In this document: one piece after another, positions 43,609 to 53,350 of the stretch
How the letters are laid out: every line of letters begins with the position of its first letter
Position numbering within the stretch: position 1 is the first letter of the stretch
From: Acidisoma sp. L85
Lineage (GTDB): Bacteria > Pseudomonadota > Alphaproteobacteria > Acetobacterales > Acetobacteraceae
Assembly (NCBI RefSeq): GCF_009765865.1
Contig: NZ_LMUQ01000073.1
Span: 156,111 to 220,110 of the forward strand
Direction: 5' to 3'
Length of the DNA stretch: 64,000 nucleotides
Position numbers and translations under genes: made by a program
The notes under the pieces: generated by a model
The model's database searches: none
What the model saw: the letters and a program-made list of their open reading frames with translations, nothing else
What the model was told of the DNA's origin: nothing

Positions 43609-44994
43609 CTATCGCGCGACCTCGATGATCATGGCGTGATCGCTCAGGCCGAGAGAAACGGAGCGGACGTTCTTCAAAACCTGCACAGGTTCGGTTCCGG
43701 TCGTCACATCATAGACTTTGACGGTCTGATGCTTTCCCCCTAGCGCGACAGTGACATTGTCGCTGCCCTTCACGCGCTCGTCCCAAACGATCAGTTCAAA
43801 GGTTCCGCTGCTTTTCTGCAGAAGCAAGTCGTGAACAGTCTCCGGTTGATTTGAAATTGAGTAGGTAAGGCGCCTCGGATGGGCGAGCTGCCCGCTATCG
43901 GCGAGGATCGTCGTCAGGTTATGGATATAAGTGGCGGCAAGCTTCGGAGCGCTCTTGTGATACAGGCCTTGATTGCCTGCGCCACCCTCATCGTCCCGCA
44001 TCTCATAGATAAAAGTATATTGCCAACCACGCTTGAACTGCGCGAGATAGGTATTCGTCAGAACGGTGCCCTGGGTGTGCTCGCCACCCGCGTTGACAGC
44101 CGTATCCCAACCCGTTTCCGTCGTGACGCGCGCCACATGCGGCAATTGCTGGTCGCTGTAGCCTTTGTAGTGGTGGGCCCAGGTAAGTCCGTTATTTCCA
44201 TAGAGCCCGTCCCAACGGCCGTTGAGCGTGGGATCGGCGGCGTTCCAGGCTTGGTTGTCGCCATATTGGTTGCCGTTTCCGCTGACATAGTTGTGCGGAT
44301 TCACATAGTCGGCGAAGCGGGCTTTGTCGGGAAAGATCGCCTCCGCGCCTACGGGGATTGTCAGGAACTGCAAACCGACATTGTCGGTTTCCGCCCCGGT
44401 TTCGGAGGGGCTGAAGACCGCATAGCGCTTGAGAACCAGATCACTCTTCACGGCGGCATACAGGTCCTTCTGGTACAACGCCACCGGAATCCAACTCTTG
44501 CCCTGTCCGCCGCCGCGCTGGCCGTTGTAGAGAATTGGAAAATTGTTGACCTCGTTCGGTCCCTCCAGCGCGAGAAGCGCGTTCGCTTTCGCGAGTGTTC
44601 TTCCGTCGTTCAGGAGGTTGTCGAGATGCAGCTCCCCCCCATCGCTAATGGTGAAGTGCGCGCCGGTCTTCTGATGGATCATCACATCGCTGTCGATGTG
44701 GCGCGACCCGTCCCGGACCTGGCGGATCCCAGTAAATTTCAAGGGTTCGACATAGGAGTTAGGGTCATAGCCTTGATCGACATGGGTATTAACCCCGAGG
44801 GAACTCAGGAAACGGTCCGCGCTCACTGCGAGAACTCCGGTGAGACGCGAGTGTTTGTGGGATGACGCGCCAAACGCGCTCGACACAGCCGTCGGCAATA
44901 CGTTCAGAACGCTGTGCCGGCCGACGAGGTTGGGCAGAACAAAAGCCGCGGACAAGATGCAAGTTGTCGCGACGTAGTATGAAGACATGCGCAT
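43609..44994 (-). CDS. Secreted glycoside-hydrolase-like protein (clan GH-A type)
   Basis: A 461-residue protein with an N-terminal hydrophobic segment (YVATTCILSAAFVLPNLVG) that may be a signal peptide or anchor. The main part resembles TIM-barrel glycosidases: LEGPNEVNNFPILYNG near residue 140 carries a candidate acid/base Glu (N-E pair), and VTTETGWDTAVN near 290 a candidate nucleophile Glu. YIHNLTTILADSG and a C-terminal beta domain with SGTFELIVWDERV complete a GH39/GH5-like plan. Such proteins are annotated in acidophilic and plant-associated Acetobacteraceae without known substrate. It is divergent from a LysR gene with about 280 bases between the starts. Confidence 0.68.
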   Translation of the reverse strand: MRMSSYYVATTCILSAAFVLPNLVGRHSVLNVLPTAVSSAFGASSHKHSRLTGVLAVSADRFLSSLGVNTHVDQGYDPNSYVEPLKFTGIRQVRDGSRHIDSDVMIHQKTGAHFTISDGGELHLDNLLNDGRTLAKANALLALEGPNEVNNFPILYNGQRGGGQGKSWIPVALYQKDLYAAVKSDLVLKRYAVFSPSETGAETDNVGLQFLTIPVGAEAIFPDKARFADYVNPHNYVSGNGNQYGDNQAWNAADPTLNGRWDGLYGNNGLTWAHHYKGYSDQQLPHVARVTTETGWDTAVNAGGEHTQGTVLTNTYLAQFKRGWQYTFIYEMRDDEGGAGNQGLYHKSAPKLAATYIHNLTTILADSGQLAHPRRLTYSISNQPETVHDLLLQKSSGTFELIVWDERVKGSDNVTVALGGKHQTVKVYDVTTGTEPVQVLKNVRSVSLGLSDHAMIIEVAR

Positions 44995-45276
44995 CAAATA
45001 CCGCCGATCTGGTCAAGTGTAACGCATCTTAGGCCACGGCCGCTGACCGCAGACTCACGGGAGCCTATCCACCAGCCCATCCGCGCCACGTCTTTCGTCC
45101 GCGGAACATCGTCGGAGCCAGGCCGGGCACCAAGTCAGCCGATCGGACAAGGCGAGGAAGGCGAAAATCCCATCGGTTCAAGCCAATAGTCCTGATATTG
45201 CACAGCTCACGGATTCTGCGAAAGCTCATCATTTCGGAGTCCGGTGGGTGTCAGAACAGGATATTACCTTCCGTTC

Positions 45277-46239
45277 ATGGCGAAGTTTTTCCAGGCACAA
45301 CTGGCCGAAACCGATCTGCGGCTGCTTCGCGTCTTCCATACCGTCGCGGAGAAAGGCGGATTTACGGCTGCCGAGGTGACTCTGGGCAAGAGCAAATCGG
45401 CGATCAGCGCCGATATTTCGGCGCTGGAGAGCCGGCTCGGGGTAACGCTCTGCCAGCGCGGGCGGGGCGGTTTCTCTCTCACCAGCGAGGGAGTTCAGGT
45501 CCGCGAGGCGATCGAGCGCCTGCTGGTCGACTTCGATAGATTTCGCGATCGCGTCAATCGGGCCCGCGGCCGTTTGACGGGCACCCTGACCCTCCATGTG
45601 ACCGACAATATCGTCACCTATAGCGATAGCCCGCTCGTCCGCGTCATGGGCAAATTCGCGTGCGACCATCCGGAGGTCTTCATCCAGCTCGCCTCCGCCC
45701 CAGCCAGTGACGTCGAGCAGGCCGTCCTCGAAGGGCGGGCCGCGATCGGCGTTTCGGTCCTGCCCAGGCTGGTCCCCGCGCTCGATCTGGTGCCGCTCTT
45801 CACCGAGACTTTGTATCTCTTCGCCGGTGCGGGCCATCCGCTCTTTTTGGCCGATCCGCAAAGTCTGACGCCGGAGGTCATCGGCCAATACAGATCGGTG
45901 GAAGTCTCGGCCGGAGCGACCGGACCCCACTGGCCGATCTGGCGCGAACATCTCAATTTCTCCGCTCATGCCGGCAGCATCGATGCCCGCGCCATCCTGC
46001 TCCTGAGCGGCGAGTTCCTCGGCTTCCTCCCGCCAGCCTATGCCGAGCCCTGGGTCAACCAAGGCCGGATGAAGGCGCTTATCCCAGACCGGCTATTCCT
46101 CACCAATGTCTTCCATGCCCTGACCCGGCGCGGGGCATCGCATGGATTGGTGGTGGAGTCGTTCAAAGCGATGCTGATCGCGGGTTTTGCCGACGAAGCG
46201 GGCACTTCGACGGATTTCGCGCCGGATCAGGCCGGCTGA
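45277..46239 (+). CDS. LysR-family transcriptional regulator
   Basis: A 320-residue LysR-type regulator. The N-terminal winged helix (about 8-68) reads DLRLLRVFHTVAEKGGFTAAEVTLGKSKSAISADISALESRLG, followed by a periplasmic-binding-protein-like effector domain (LTGTLTLHVTDNIVTYSDSPLV onward). The most likely targets are the divergent glycoside-hydrolase-like gene or the downstream desaturase gene. Start ATG 45277 fits the family N-terminus; no strong ribosome site is seen. Confidence 0.9.
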   Translation: MAKFFQAQLAETDLRLLRVFHTVAEKGGFTAAEVTLGKSKSAISADISALESRLGVTLCQRGRGGFSLTSEGVQVREAIERLLVDFDRFRDRVNRARGRLTGTLTLHVTDNIVTYSDSPLVRVMGKFACDHPEVFIQLASAPASDVEQAVLEGRAAIGVSVLPRLVPALDLVPLFTETLYLFAGAGHPLFLADPQSLTPEVIGQYRSVEVSAGATGPHWPIWREHLNFSAHAGSIDARAILLLSGEFLGFLPPAYAEPWVNQGRMKALIPDRLFLTNVFHALTRRGASHGLVVESFKAMLIAGFADEAGTSTDFAPDQAG

Positions 46240-46322
46240 AGTTCAGTTTGCGCCTTTCGCAACCATCGCCGCCTCGCCCCATCCTATAAATCGGCCTGCT
46301 AGGGCTGCTTGGAGTTGAAGCG

Positions 46323-47270
46323 ATGCAGGATTGGGTCTCGGCGCGAGGGGCGAGGGTGGTGCCTTCCACCGTACTGAAGTCGCTCAGCGCGCGGTCCGAT
46401 CTGCGCGGGCTGCTGCAACTTGGCAGCCAAATCGCGGCCATCGCGGCGACCATCGCCCTGGTAGTCATCCTGGCCTCCAGCGCTTGGGTCGTCTTGCCCT
46501 TCGCGGCGCTCGGCATCTTGTTGAACTGTATCTACGCGGGCCAGCATGAGATGAGCCACCGCACGGCCTTCCGCTCCCGTTGGCTGAATGACGGCGTGGG
46601 CGCCGCCATTGGCTTCCTCTCGATCTATCCCGCGCGCTGGGACCGCTACTTCCATTTCGCCCATCACCGCCACACCCAGGATCCGGAACGCGACCCCGAG
46701 CTACAGGCCCGTGGGGCGTACACGCCAATGTCCTATGCGCTCTACCTCATGGGCTTCACCTACTGGTATGGACGCGCCCGCAGCACCATCCGGATCGCTA
46801 GAGGACTTCTGCCCAGCTACGCGACCTATCTGTCACCGGCCCAGCGGGATGAGGTCATCGCCGAGGCGCGGTGGCACCTTCTCGGCTACGCGGCAATCCT
46901 GCTGATTTCCCTGGGTCTTCAGAACTGGGCCGCTTTGACCTTCTGGCTCGCGCCCATGATGCTGTTCAAATGGGTCCACAACCTGCAGAACACCGGCGAG
47001 CACACTTGCCTCACCCATGAGCAGGACACGCTCCGCAACACCCGCACCCTGCGCGGTCCGCCCCTGGTGCGATGGCTGGTCTGGAACATGTCCTACCACA
47101 CCGCTCACCACACCTTCCCTGGCATTCCCTTCTTCGCTTTGCCGGCGCTCAACCATGAGATCCAGACCCGTCTCGGCGAAGTGCTGCCCGGCGCGGGATA
47201 TATCGGCGCCCAGGTCGAAATCGTGGCGACGCTGCTGCGGGACGGGGACCGCATGGAAGCGGTGGCGTGA
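46323..47270 (+). CDS. Membrane fatty acid desaturase-like di-iron protein
   Basis: A 315-residue membrane enzyme with the three histidine boxes of the desaturase/hydroxylase superfamily: HEMSH at about residue 77, HFAHHRHTQ at about 111, and YHTAHHTFPG near 258. There is also NLQNTGEHTCLTHEQDT, close to the box region of carotenoid/desaturase relatives. Four hydrophobic segments are seen. The SD is GGAG. Its stop overlaps the start of the sugar-isomerase-like gene (GTGA), which suggests a joint role. Acyl-lipid or other lipid-like substrates are possible. Confidence 0.85.
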   Translation: MQDWVSARGARVVPSTVLKSLSARSDLRGLLQLGSQIAAIAATIALVVILASSAWVVLPFAALGILLNCIYAGQHEMSHRTAFRSRWLNDGVGAAIGFLSIYPARWDRYFHFAHHRHTQDPERDPELQARGAYTPMSYALYLMGFTYWYGRARSTIRIARGLLPSYATYLSPAQRDEVIAEARWHLLGYAAILLISLGLQNWAALTFWLAPMMLFKWVHNLQNTGEHTCLTHEQDTLRNTRTLRGPPLVRWLVWNMSYHTAHHTFPGIPFFALPALNHEIQTRLGEVLPGAGYIGAQVEIVATLLRDGDRMEAVA

Positions 47271-48148
47271 GCGCCCATCGGCTGGAGGTCTTCCAATCCC
47301 TCTGGGCCATGGAGCAGCGCCGCCCGGGCGTCCCCGAGCGGCCAGTCGAGGAAAGCTTTGCCATGGTGGCCGAGGCCGGCTTCGACGGCATGTGCATCGA
47401 CCTCGGCGTGACTCCCATCGAGCAGGTCGCAGCCCTGGAGCCGCTTTTCGAGCGATACGGGCTCGCCTGCCTCATCACGGCGTTCGTTAAAACCATGGGC
47501 GGCCTCGCGCCGGTGCTTGATCTCGCTCGCCGGATGGACGCGCGCCACGTCAACCTCATCGGCCAGGTGATGCCGCTTGGTGTCGAAGCGACCGTGCCGG
47601 TGGCGCGCCGCTGGATGGAGATGGCCGAGAACGCCGGCGTCGCCCTGCACTTCGAGACGCATCGCAACAGCATCACCAACGACATGTTCGCGATGCTGCA
47701 ACTGCTCGACGCCGTGCCGGAGTTGGTGATCTCGGCTGATCTCTCGCATTACGTGGTGGGCCGCGAATTCGACTCTCCGCCGGATGAACGCACCCAGTCG
47801 CATATCGCGCGGCTCCTGGCCCGCGCCGGCTCGTTCCAGGGGCGCGTCGCCTCTCGCCAGCAGATCCAGGTGCCTTTCGGCTTCCCGCAATACGCCAAAT
47901 GGCTCGACCTGTTCCTGGCGTGGTGGGAGAAGGGATTCCGTCACTGGCGCGGGCACAGCGAACGCCGTCTCGAATACGGCGCGCTGAACTTTCTCTGCGA
48001 ACTCGGACCACACGAATACGCAATGACCGGACCGGACGGATACGAGCTGTCAGATCGCTGGAACGAGGCGCTGATCCTTAAGAACCACGTTCGATGCATC
48101 TGGGCCGCGCTGGATGCAGAGGATGCCGCATCACGACAGCACGCCTAA
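47267..48148 (+). CDS. Sugar phosphate isomerase/epimerase-like TIM-barrel protein
   Basis: A 293-residue AP-endonuclease-2-like TIM barrel protein. The sequence has VAEAGFDGMCIDLGVTPIEQV, HVNLIGQVMPLGVEATVPVAR, metal-site type residues in ALHFETHRNSITNDMFAML, and VISADLSHYVVGREF. Family members include xylose/tagatose epimerases and hydroxypyruvate isomerases. Start GTG 47267 overlaps the desaturase stop. The pairing of a desaturase with this fold is unusual and its role is unclear. Confidence 0.82.
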   Translation: MSAHRLEVFQSLWAMEQRRPGVPERPVEESFAMVAEAGFDGMCIDLGVTPIEQVAALEPLFERYGLACLITAFVKTMGGLAPVLDLARRMDARHVNLIGQVMPLGVEATVPVARRWMEMAENAGVALHFETHRNSITNDMFAMLQLLDAVPELVISADLSHYVVGREFDSPPDERTQSHIARLLARAGSFQGRVASRQQIQVPFGFPQYAKWLDLFLAWWEKGFRHWRGHSERRLEYGALNFLCELGPHEYAMTGPDGYELSDRWNEALILKNHVRCIWAALDAEDAASRQHA

Positions 48149-48310
48149 CTCGAAATTCACTTGAAATCCGCAGCGCTGATGAGCTCTAGGCCGAGGGTGA
48201 CATCGTGACCTCCGGCTGGGGCTGGGTTGGGCATTATCGATCGAAGCTGGCTTGCCACGAGGCGCGGCTTTGGTGTCATGAGACGTCATTTTCCTGGCAA
48301 GGAGGACATG

Positions 48311-48637
48311 ATGACGTTCCGCTGCGAGATTCCGGCACGGCCCACGGTCCAACAGGATGACGATGCCGTTCGGATCACGCGCTGGGACTTCGCACCCGGA
48401 TCCGCGACCGGATGGCACGAGCACGGCTGGCCCTATGTCGTCGTCATGCTGGTGGCGGGAACGCTGCTGGTTCACGACGGAGCGAAGGTGACAGCGGTGC
48501 CGCTGGCCCAGGGGCAGTCCTACACGCGCGTCGCCGGCATCAAGCATGACGTGATGAACGGCTCGGACTACCCGATCGCCTTCGTGGAGATCGAACTCAA
48601 GCAGCCCTACGACATCGCGCCAAACCCCGGCGCCTGA
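48311..48637 (+). CDS. Small cupin-domain protein
   Basis: A single-domain cupin of 108 residues. The metal-binding motif 1 is seen in GSATGWHEHGWPYVVVMLVAGTL, and VAGIKHDVMNGSDYPIAFVEIEL covers the second. ATG at 48311 is about seven bases after AGGAGG; ATG at 48308 is a little close. It is 12 bases upstream of putA and so probably co-transcribed with it. Confidence 0.85.
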   Translation: MTFRCEIPARPTVQQDDDAVRITRWDFAPGSATGWHEHGWPYVVVMLVAGTLLVHDGAKVTAVPLAQGQSYTRVAGIKHDVMNGSDYPIAFVEIELKQPYDIAPNPGA

Positions 48638-48649
48638 AGCAACCCCGCA

Positions 48650-51600
48650 ATGGCCATTTCCGAGCCTGCCATTTCCCCACTTTCCGACTCCGGCCCTGCC
48701 GAGCTTTTCGCCGCCTTCGCCGCAGGCGTGCAGACCCAGACCCTGCTCCGATCCACAATCACCGCCGCCTATCGCAGATCTGAACCCGACTGCCTTCCAA
48801 CCCTGGTCGCGGCAGCCACCCTATCGCCCTCCGCCGCCCAGAAGGCTGAGGCACTGGCCCGCCAACTCGTCGAAGCCTTGCGGCGGAAGAAGCGCAGCGG
48901 GGGCGTGGATGGCCTCATTCACGAATACGCTCTGTCGAGCCAGGAGGGTGTCGCGCTGATGTGCCTGGCGGAGGCGCTGCTGCGGATCCCGGATGTCGGC
49001 ACGCGGGACGCTCTGATCCGCGACAAGATCGCACCCGGCGATTGGCGCGCTCATCTTGGCCGCAGCCCGTCCTTGTTCGTGAATGCCGCCACCTGGGGTC
49101 TCGTCGTCACCGGCCGCCTGACCGCCACCAACAGCGAGACGACGCTGTCCGCCGCGCTCACCCGGCTGATCGGCAAGGGTGGTGAGCCACTCATCCGGCG
49201 GGGCGTCGATATGGCCATGCGCATGATGGGCGAGCAGTTCGTTCTCGGCCAGACGATCGACGAGGCGGTCACCCGCGGCCGCCGGATGGAAGCCAAGGGA
49301 TTCCGCTACTCCTACGACATGCTCGGCGAGGCGGCGGCGACGGCAGAGGACGCAGCACGCTATCTCACGGAATACGAGGCGGCGATCCACGCGATCGGTA
49401 AGGCGTCAAAGCGGCGCGGCATTCTTGAGGGCGCTGGAATTTCGATCAAGCTCTCGGCGCTGCATCCGCGCTACAGCCGAGCCCAGCAGGATCGCGTCAT
49501 TCGCGAACTCTTGCCGCGCCTCCTGCATCTGGCTCGGATGGCGCGCGGCTACGACATTGGCTTGAACATCGACGCCGAGGAAGCTGATCGTCTCGAACTG
49601 TCGCTCGATTTGCTGGAGGCGCTATGCCAAGAGCCCGCACTCGCCGGCTGGGGCGGCATCGGCTTCGTCGTGCAGGCTTACCAGAAGCGTGCCTTCTTCG
49701 TGCTGGACTGGGTCATCGATCTCGCACGGCGAACGGGCCATCGTATCATGCTAAGACTTGTGAAAGGTGCTTACTGGGACAGCGAGATCAAGCGCGCTCA
49801 GGTTGATGGTCAGGATGGATTCCCGGTCTTCACCCGCAAGGTCTACACGGACGTCTCATATCTTGCTTGCGCCCGTAAGCTGCTCGATGCCCCGGACGCC
49901 ATCTTCCCCCAATTCGCCACCCATAACGCGCAGACCCTCGCCGCGATCATCGCGATGGCAAGCGAGCCGTTCTCGCCCGGTCAATACGAGTTCCAATGCC
50001 TCCACGGCATGGGCGAGCCGCTGTACGAGGAAGTTGTCGGGGCCGCCAAGCTCGGCCGCCCCTGTCGCATCTACGCCCCGGTCGGCACACATGAGACCTT
50101 GCTCGCCTACCTCGTGCGCCGGTTGCTGGAAAACGGCGCTAATTCCTCCTTCGTCAATCGCATCGCAGATTCCGCAGTCGCAATCGACGACCTCATCGCC
50201 GATCCCGTAACGACCGTGCGCGCCCAACACGCGAACTACACGCCGCATCCGGCAATCGCTCTCCCGAGCGACCTTTTCCGGCCGGATCGCGCAAACTCCG
50301 CAGGGCTGGATCTGTCCAACGAACAGACTCTCGCCTTGCTAGCCACTGTGTTGATTGACAGCCGGAACATCGCATGGCGCACGCAAGCGCCGAGTGTTCT
50401 ACCGCAAGGCATCGCTAGGCCGATCCTCAATCCGGCGGATAGGCGCGATGAAGTCGGCACCGCATGGGATTCGTCTGGCGCGGAGCTCGAGAGCGCGCTC
50501 TCACGAGCCGCCGCGGCCGCATCTGCCTGGGCGGGAACGGCGGCGGCCGAGCGAGCCGCGATCCTCGCCCGAGCCGCCGACGAACTGGAAGCGCGGCGCC
50601 CGGAGCTGTTGGGACTTCTGGTCCGCGAGGCCGGCAAGACGCTCCCAAATGCAATCGGAGAGGTGCGGGAAGCTGCCGATTTCCTTCGCTACTACGGGGT
50701 TGAGGCGGCCCGTCAGTCCGGTGTTTCGGGACGGCCACTCGGCCCCGTGGCCTGCATCAGCCCGTGGAATTTCCCGCTTGCCATCTTCACTGGCCAGGTG
50801 GCGGCAGCGCTCGCCGCGGGCAATCCAGTACTCGCCAAGCCCGCCGAGGAGACGCCACTCGTCGCCACTGAAGCGGTGCGGATTTTTCATGAATCCGGCA
50901 TTCCCCCGGACGTGCTGCAACTCATTCCCGGCGTTGGTGCCACCGGTGCCGCCCTGGTGGCCGATGCGCGAGTACAGGGCGTGGTCTTCACCGGGTCCAC
51001 CTCGGTCGCGCGAGCAATCCAGAAGCAACTCGCCGGCCGCCTTTCGACCGACGGTACTCCCATCCCGCTGATCGCGGAAACCGGCGGCCAGAACGCCCTC
51101 GTCGTCGATAGCTCCGCCCTGGCCGAGCAGGTGGTCGCCGACGTGCTCGCTTCGGCCTTCGATTCAGCCGGCCAGCGCTGCTCCGCTCTCCGCATCCTGT
51201 GCCTCCAGGACGACACCGCTGACCGCACCCTGGCCATGCTGCGTGGCGCGATGCGGGAGCTAACGATCGGCCGGCCCGACAGCCTGGACGTCGATATCGG
51301 CCCCGTCATCAGCGCAGAGGCCCAGGCCGCGCTCCACGCCCATATCCAGACAATGCGCGAGCGGGGCCACAAGGTTGAGGCCTTGCCGCTGCCCGACGAA
51401 ACCCGTCACGGCACCTTCGTCGCCCCCACACTGATCGAGATAAGCGCCATCGCCGATGTTGAGCGCGAAGTCTTCGGCCCGATTCTGCATGTCTTGCGTT
51501 TCGACCGCGAGAAGCTCGATGCGCTGATCGACGAGGTCAATGCGACCGGCTATGGCCTGACCTTCGGCCTGCACACCCGGATCGACGAAACAGTCGCGCG

Positions 51601-52333
51601 AGTCACAGCGCGCGTCCGGGCGGGCAATGTCTATGTCAACCGCAACATAATAGGCGCTGTCGTCGGCTCCCAGCCTTTCGGGGGTGGGGGTCTGTCCGGC
51701 ACCGGACCGAAGGCAGGCGGTCCGCTGTATTTGCGGCGACTTATGACGACACCAGGCCCTGGCCATATGACAAGGGGCCTAGGCTGCGCGGCAGGAGACA
51801 GTTTCGCCGAGTGGCTGCGAAAAACAGGACGCGACGAGGCGGCCAAGCGCTGCAAGGCTTATCTCGACCGCTCGCCGCTCAACGTGTCGACCGACTTGCC
51901 GGGCCCGGCAGGTGAGCGCAACGTCTATCAACTTCATCCCAGAGGCTGCATCGCCGCGGTGTCACAGACGGAGGCAGGACTCTTGGACCAGCTTGGCGCG
52001 ATCCTCGCCACGGGAAATACCGCTCTCGTCGATCGCCGGCATCCCTCACTCGCCGCGCTTACAGGCTTGCCACCGGACCTTGCGCGCCACGTTGTTGTCG
52101 CCGCTGACTGGCTGTCCGTTCCTGACATCGGTGGTGTATTGTTTGAGGGTGACGGAGACGCGCTGATGAACCTGAACGCTGAAGTAGCCGCTCGCCCAGG
52201 CGCGATCCTCACCGTACAGAACCTGCCCGTCGGCGAAACGGGATACTGCCTGGATTGGCTGCTCGAGGAAGTCTCGACCAGTACCAACACGGCTGCAGCG
52301 GGCGGCAACGCGACGCTTATGGCGATCACCTGA
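48650..52333 (+). CDS. putA: Bifunctional proline dehydrogenase / glutamate-semialdehyde dehydrogenase PutA
   Basis: PutA oxidises proline to glutamate in two steps. The 1227-residue protein has an N-terminal helical arm (about 1-120), the FAD-dependent proline dehydrogenase barrel (about 180-500: ISIKLSALHPRYSR, LNIDAEEADRLELS, LVKGAYWDSEIKRAQ, FQCLHGMGEPLYEEV), and the aldehyde dehydrogenase domain (about 560-1030, nucleophile Cys in SAGQRCSALR, general base Glu in IAETGGQNALVV). A C-terminal Rossmann-like tail of about 200 residues follows. There is no N-terminal ribbon-helix-helix domain, so it should not repress its own gene. Its stop overlaps the epimerase start (TGATG). Confidence 0.96.
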   Translation: MAISEPAISPLSDSGPAELFAAFAAGVQTQTLLRSTITAAYRRSEPDCLPTLVAAATLSPSAAQKAEALARQLVEALRRKKRSGGVDGLIHEYALSSQEGVALMCLAEALLRIPDVGTRDALIRDKIAPGDWRAHLGRSPSLFVNAATWGLVVTGRLTATNSETTLSAALTRLIGKGGEPLIRRGVDMAMRMMGEQFVLGQTIDEAVTRGRRMEAKGFRYSYDMLGEAAATAEDAARYLTEYEAAIHAIGKASKRRGILEGAGISIKLSALHPRYSRAQQDRVIRELLPRLLHLARMARGYDIGLNIDAEEADRLELSLDLLEALCQEPALAGWGGIGFVVQAYQKRAFFVLDWVIDLARRTGHRIMLRLVKGAYWDSEIKRAQVDGQDGFPVFTRKVYTDVSYLACARKLLDAPDAIFPQFATHNAQTLAAIIAMASEPFSPGQYEFQCLHGMGEPLYEEVVGAAKLGRPCRIYAPVGTHETLLAYLVRRLLENGANSSFVNRIADSAVAIDDLIADPVTTVRAQHANYTPHPAIALPSDLFRPDRANSAGLDLSNEQTLALLATVLIDSRNIAWRTQAPSVLPQGIARPILNPADRRDEVGTAWDSSGAELESALSRAAAAASAWAGTAAAERAAILARAADELEARRPELLGLLVREAGKTLPNAIGEVREAADFLRYYGVEAARQSGVSGRPLGPVACISPWNFPLAIFTGQVAAALAAGNPVLAKPAEETPLVATEAVRIFHESGIPPDVLQLIPGVGATGAALVADARVQGVVFTGSTSVARAIQKQLAGRLSTDGTPIPLIAETGGQNALVVDSSALAEQVVADVLASAFDSAGQRCSALRILCLQDDTADRTLAMLRGAMRELTIGRPDSLDVDIGPVISAEAQAALHAHIQTMRERGHKVEALPLPDETRHGTFVAPTLIEISAIADVEREVFGPILHVLRFDREKLDALIDEVNATGYGLTFGLHTRIDETVARVTARVRAGNVYVNRNIIGAVVGSQPFGGGGLSGTGPKAGGPLYLRRLMTTPGPGHMTRGLGCAAGDSFAEWLRKTGRDEAAKRCKAYLDRSPLNVSTDLPGPAGERNVYQLHPRGCIAAVSQTEAGLLDQLGAILATGNTALVDRRHPSLAALTGLPPDLARHVVVAADWLSVPDIGGVLFEGDGDALMNLNAEVAARPGAILTVQNLPVGETGYCLDWLLEEVSTSTNTAAAGGNATLMAIT

Positions 52334-53346
52334 TGACACCGGCCGAGACGCTCCACACCTTCCATTGCATTGACGGACATACCTGCGGCAATCCCGTTCG
52401 GCTGGTCGCTGGCGGCGGCCCGCTGCTGCGTGGCGCCACAATGAGCGAGAAGCGGCAGGACTTCATCACGCATCACGACTGGATCCGCCGTGCCCTCATG
52501 TTCGAGCCACGCGGCCACGACGTGATGAGCGGTTCCATCCTTTATCCGCCGACGCGCGATGACTGCGACATCGGTATTCTCTTCATCGAGGTCTCCGGCT
52601 GCCTGCCGATGTGCGGCCACGGCATGATCGGCACCGTCACGATGGCGCTGGAAAACGGCCTGGCGACAGCGCGGGAGGAGGGGCGGCTGATGCTCGACGC
52701 TCCTGCTGGGCCGGTTATGGCTGAATATCGCCGCCATGGACGCTTCATCGACAGCGTGCGCATCCACAACGTGCCATCCTACCTCGCGGCGGAAGCGGTC
52801 CTCATTGATGTGCCGGGTCTCGGCGAGCTCGCGGTCGATGTCGCCTATGGCGGCAATTTCTACGCCATCATCGACACGCAAAAGAATTTCGGCGGATTGG
52901 AGAGCCTTTCCGCCGCCGAGGTCCAGCACTACAGCCCAATCGTCCGCACGCTCGTCAACGCCGCGACAAACGCCGAGCATCCGGAGGATTTGACGATCCG
53001 CGGTATCAGCCACGTCCAATGGACCGGCGCGCCGCGCGACAAGCGCGCGCATGGCCGCAACGCAGTCTTCTATGGCGACAAGGCGATCGACCGCTCGCCT
53101 TGCGGCACCGGAACCTCGGCCCGCATGGCGCAGCTCGCAGCCAAGGGAAAGCTGAGTGTCGGCGATGACTTCATCCACGAAAGCATAATCGGCAGCCTGT
53201 TCGACGGCCGCGTCGAAAGCGACGCCTCCGTCGGCAATGTAAAGGGCATCCGCCCCAGCATCGCCGGATGGGCGCGCATGCATGGCTACAACACGATCTT
53301 CGTCGATCCGCGCGATCCTTTCGCGCATGGTTTCCAGGTCGTCTAA
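52333..53346 (+). CDS. Proline racemase-family enzyme, probable 4-hydroxyproline epimerase
   Basis: A 337-residue member of the proline racemase family. Both catalytic cysteines are present, in GCLPMCGHGMIGT and RSPCGTGTSARMA, which indicates an epimerase or racemase rather than the Cys/Thr trans-3-hydroxyproline dehydratase. The starting IDGHTCGNPVRLVAGGGP, typical of 4-hydroxyproline 2-epimerases, also fits. It would turn trans-4-hydroxy-L-proline into the cis-D isomer. The D-amino acid oxidase and later lhp genes expected for that pathway are not next to it. The start overlaps the putA stop. Proline racemase activity is an alternative. Confidence 0.88.
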   Translation: MTPAETLHTFHCIDGHTCGNPVRLVAGGGPLLRGATMSEKRQDFITHHDWIRRALMFEPRGHDVMSGSILYPPTRDDCDIGILFIEVSGCLPMCGHGMIGTVTMALENGLATAREEGRLMLDAPAGPVMAEYRRHGRFIDSVRIHNVPSYLAAEAVLIDVPGLGELAVDVAYGGNFYAIIDTQKNFGGLESLSAAEVQHYSPIVRTLVNAATNAEHPEDLTIRGISHVQWTGAPRDKRAHGRNAVFYGDKAIDRSPCGTGTSARMAQLAAKGKLSVGDDFIHESIIGSLFDGRVESDASVGNVKGIRPSIAGWARMHGYNTIFVDPRDPFAHGFQVV

Positions 53347-53350
53347 CGCC

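Noticed and set aside
43879-44865. 328-residue plus-strand frame opposite the glycosidase-like gene
   Set aside because: No domain; the minus-strand frame has an export segment and catalytic-like Glu motifs.
47267-48148. Assignment as inosose dehydratase (IolE) to support a cyclitol pathway
   Set aside because: The fold is shared, but the gene lies outside the catabolic cluster, is coupled to a desaturase, and specific IolE motifs were not recognised.
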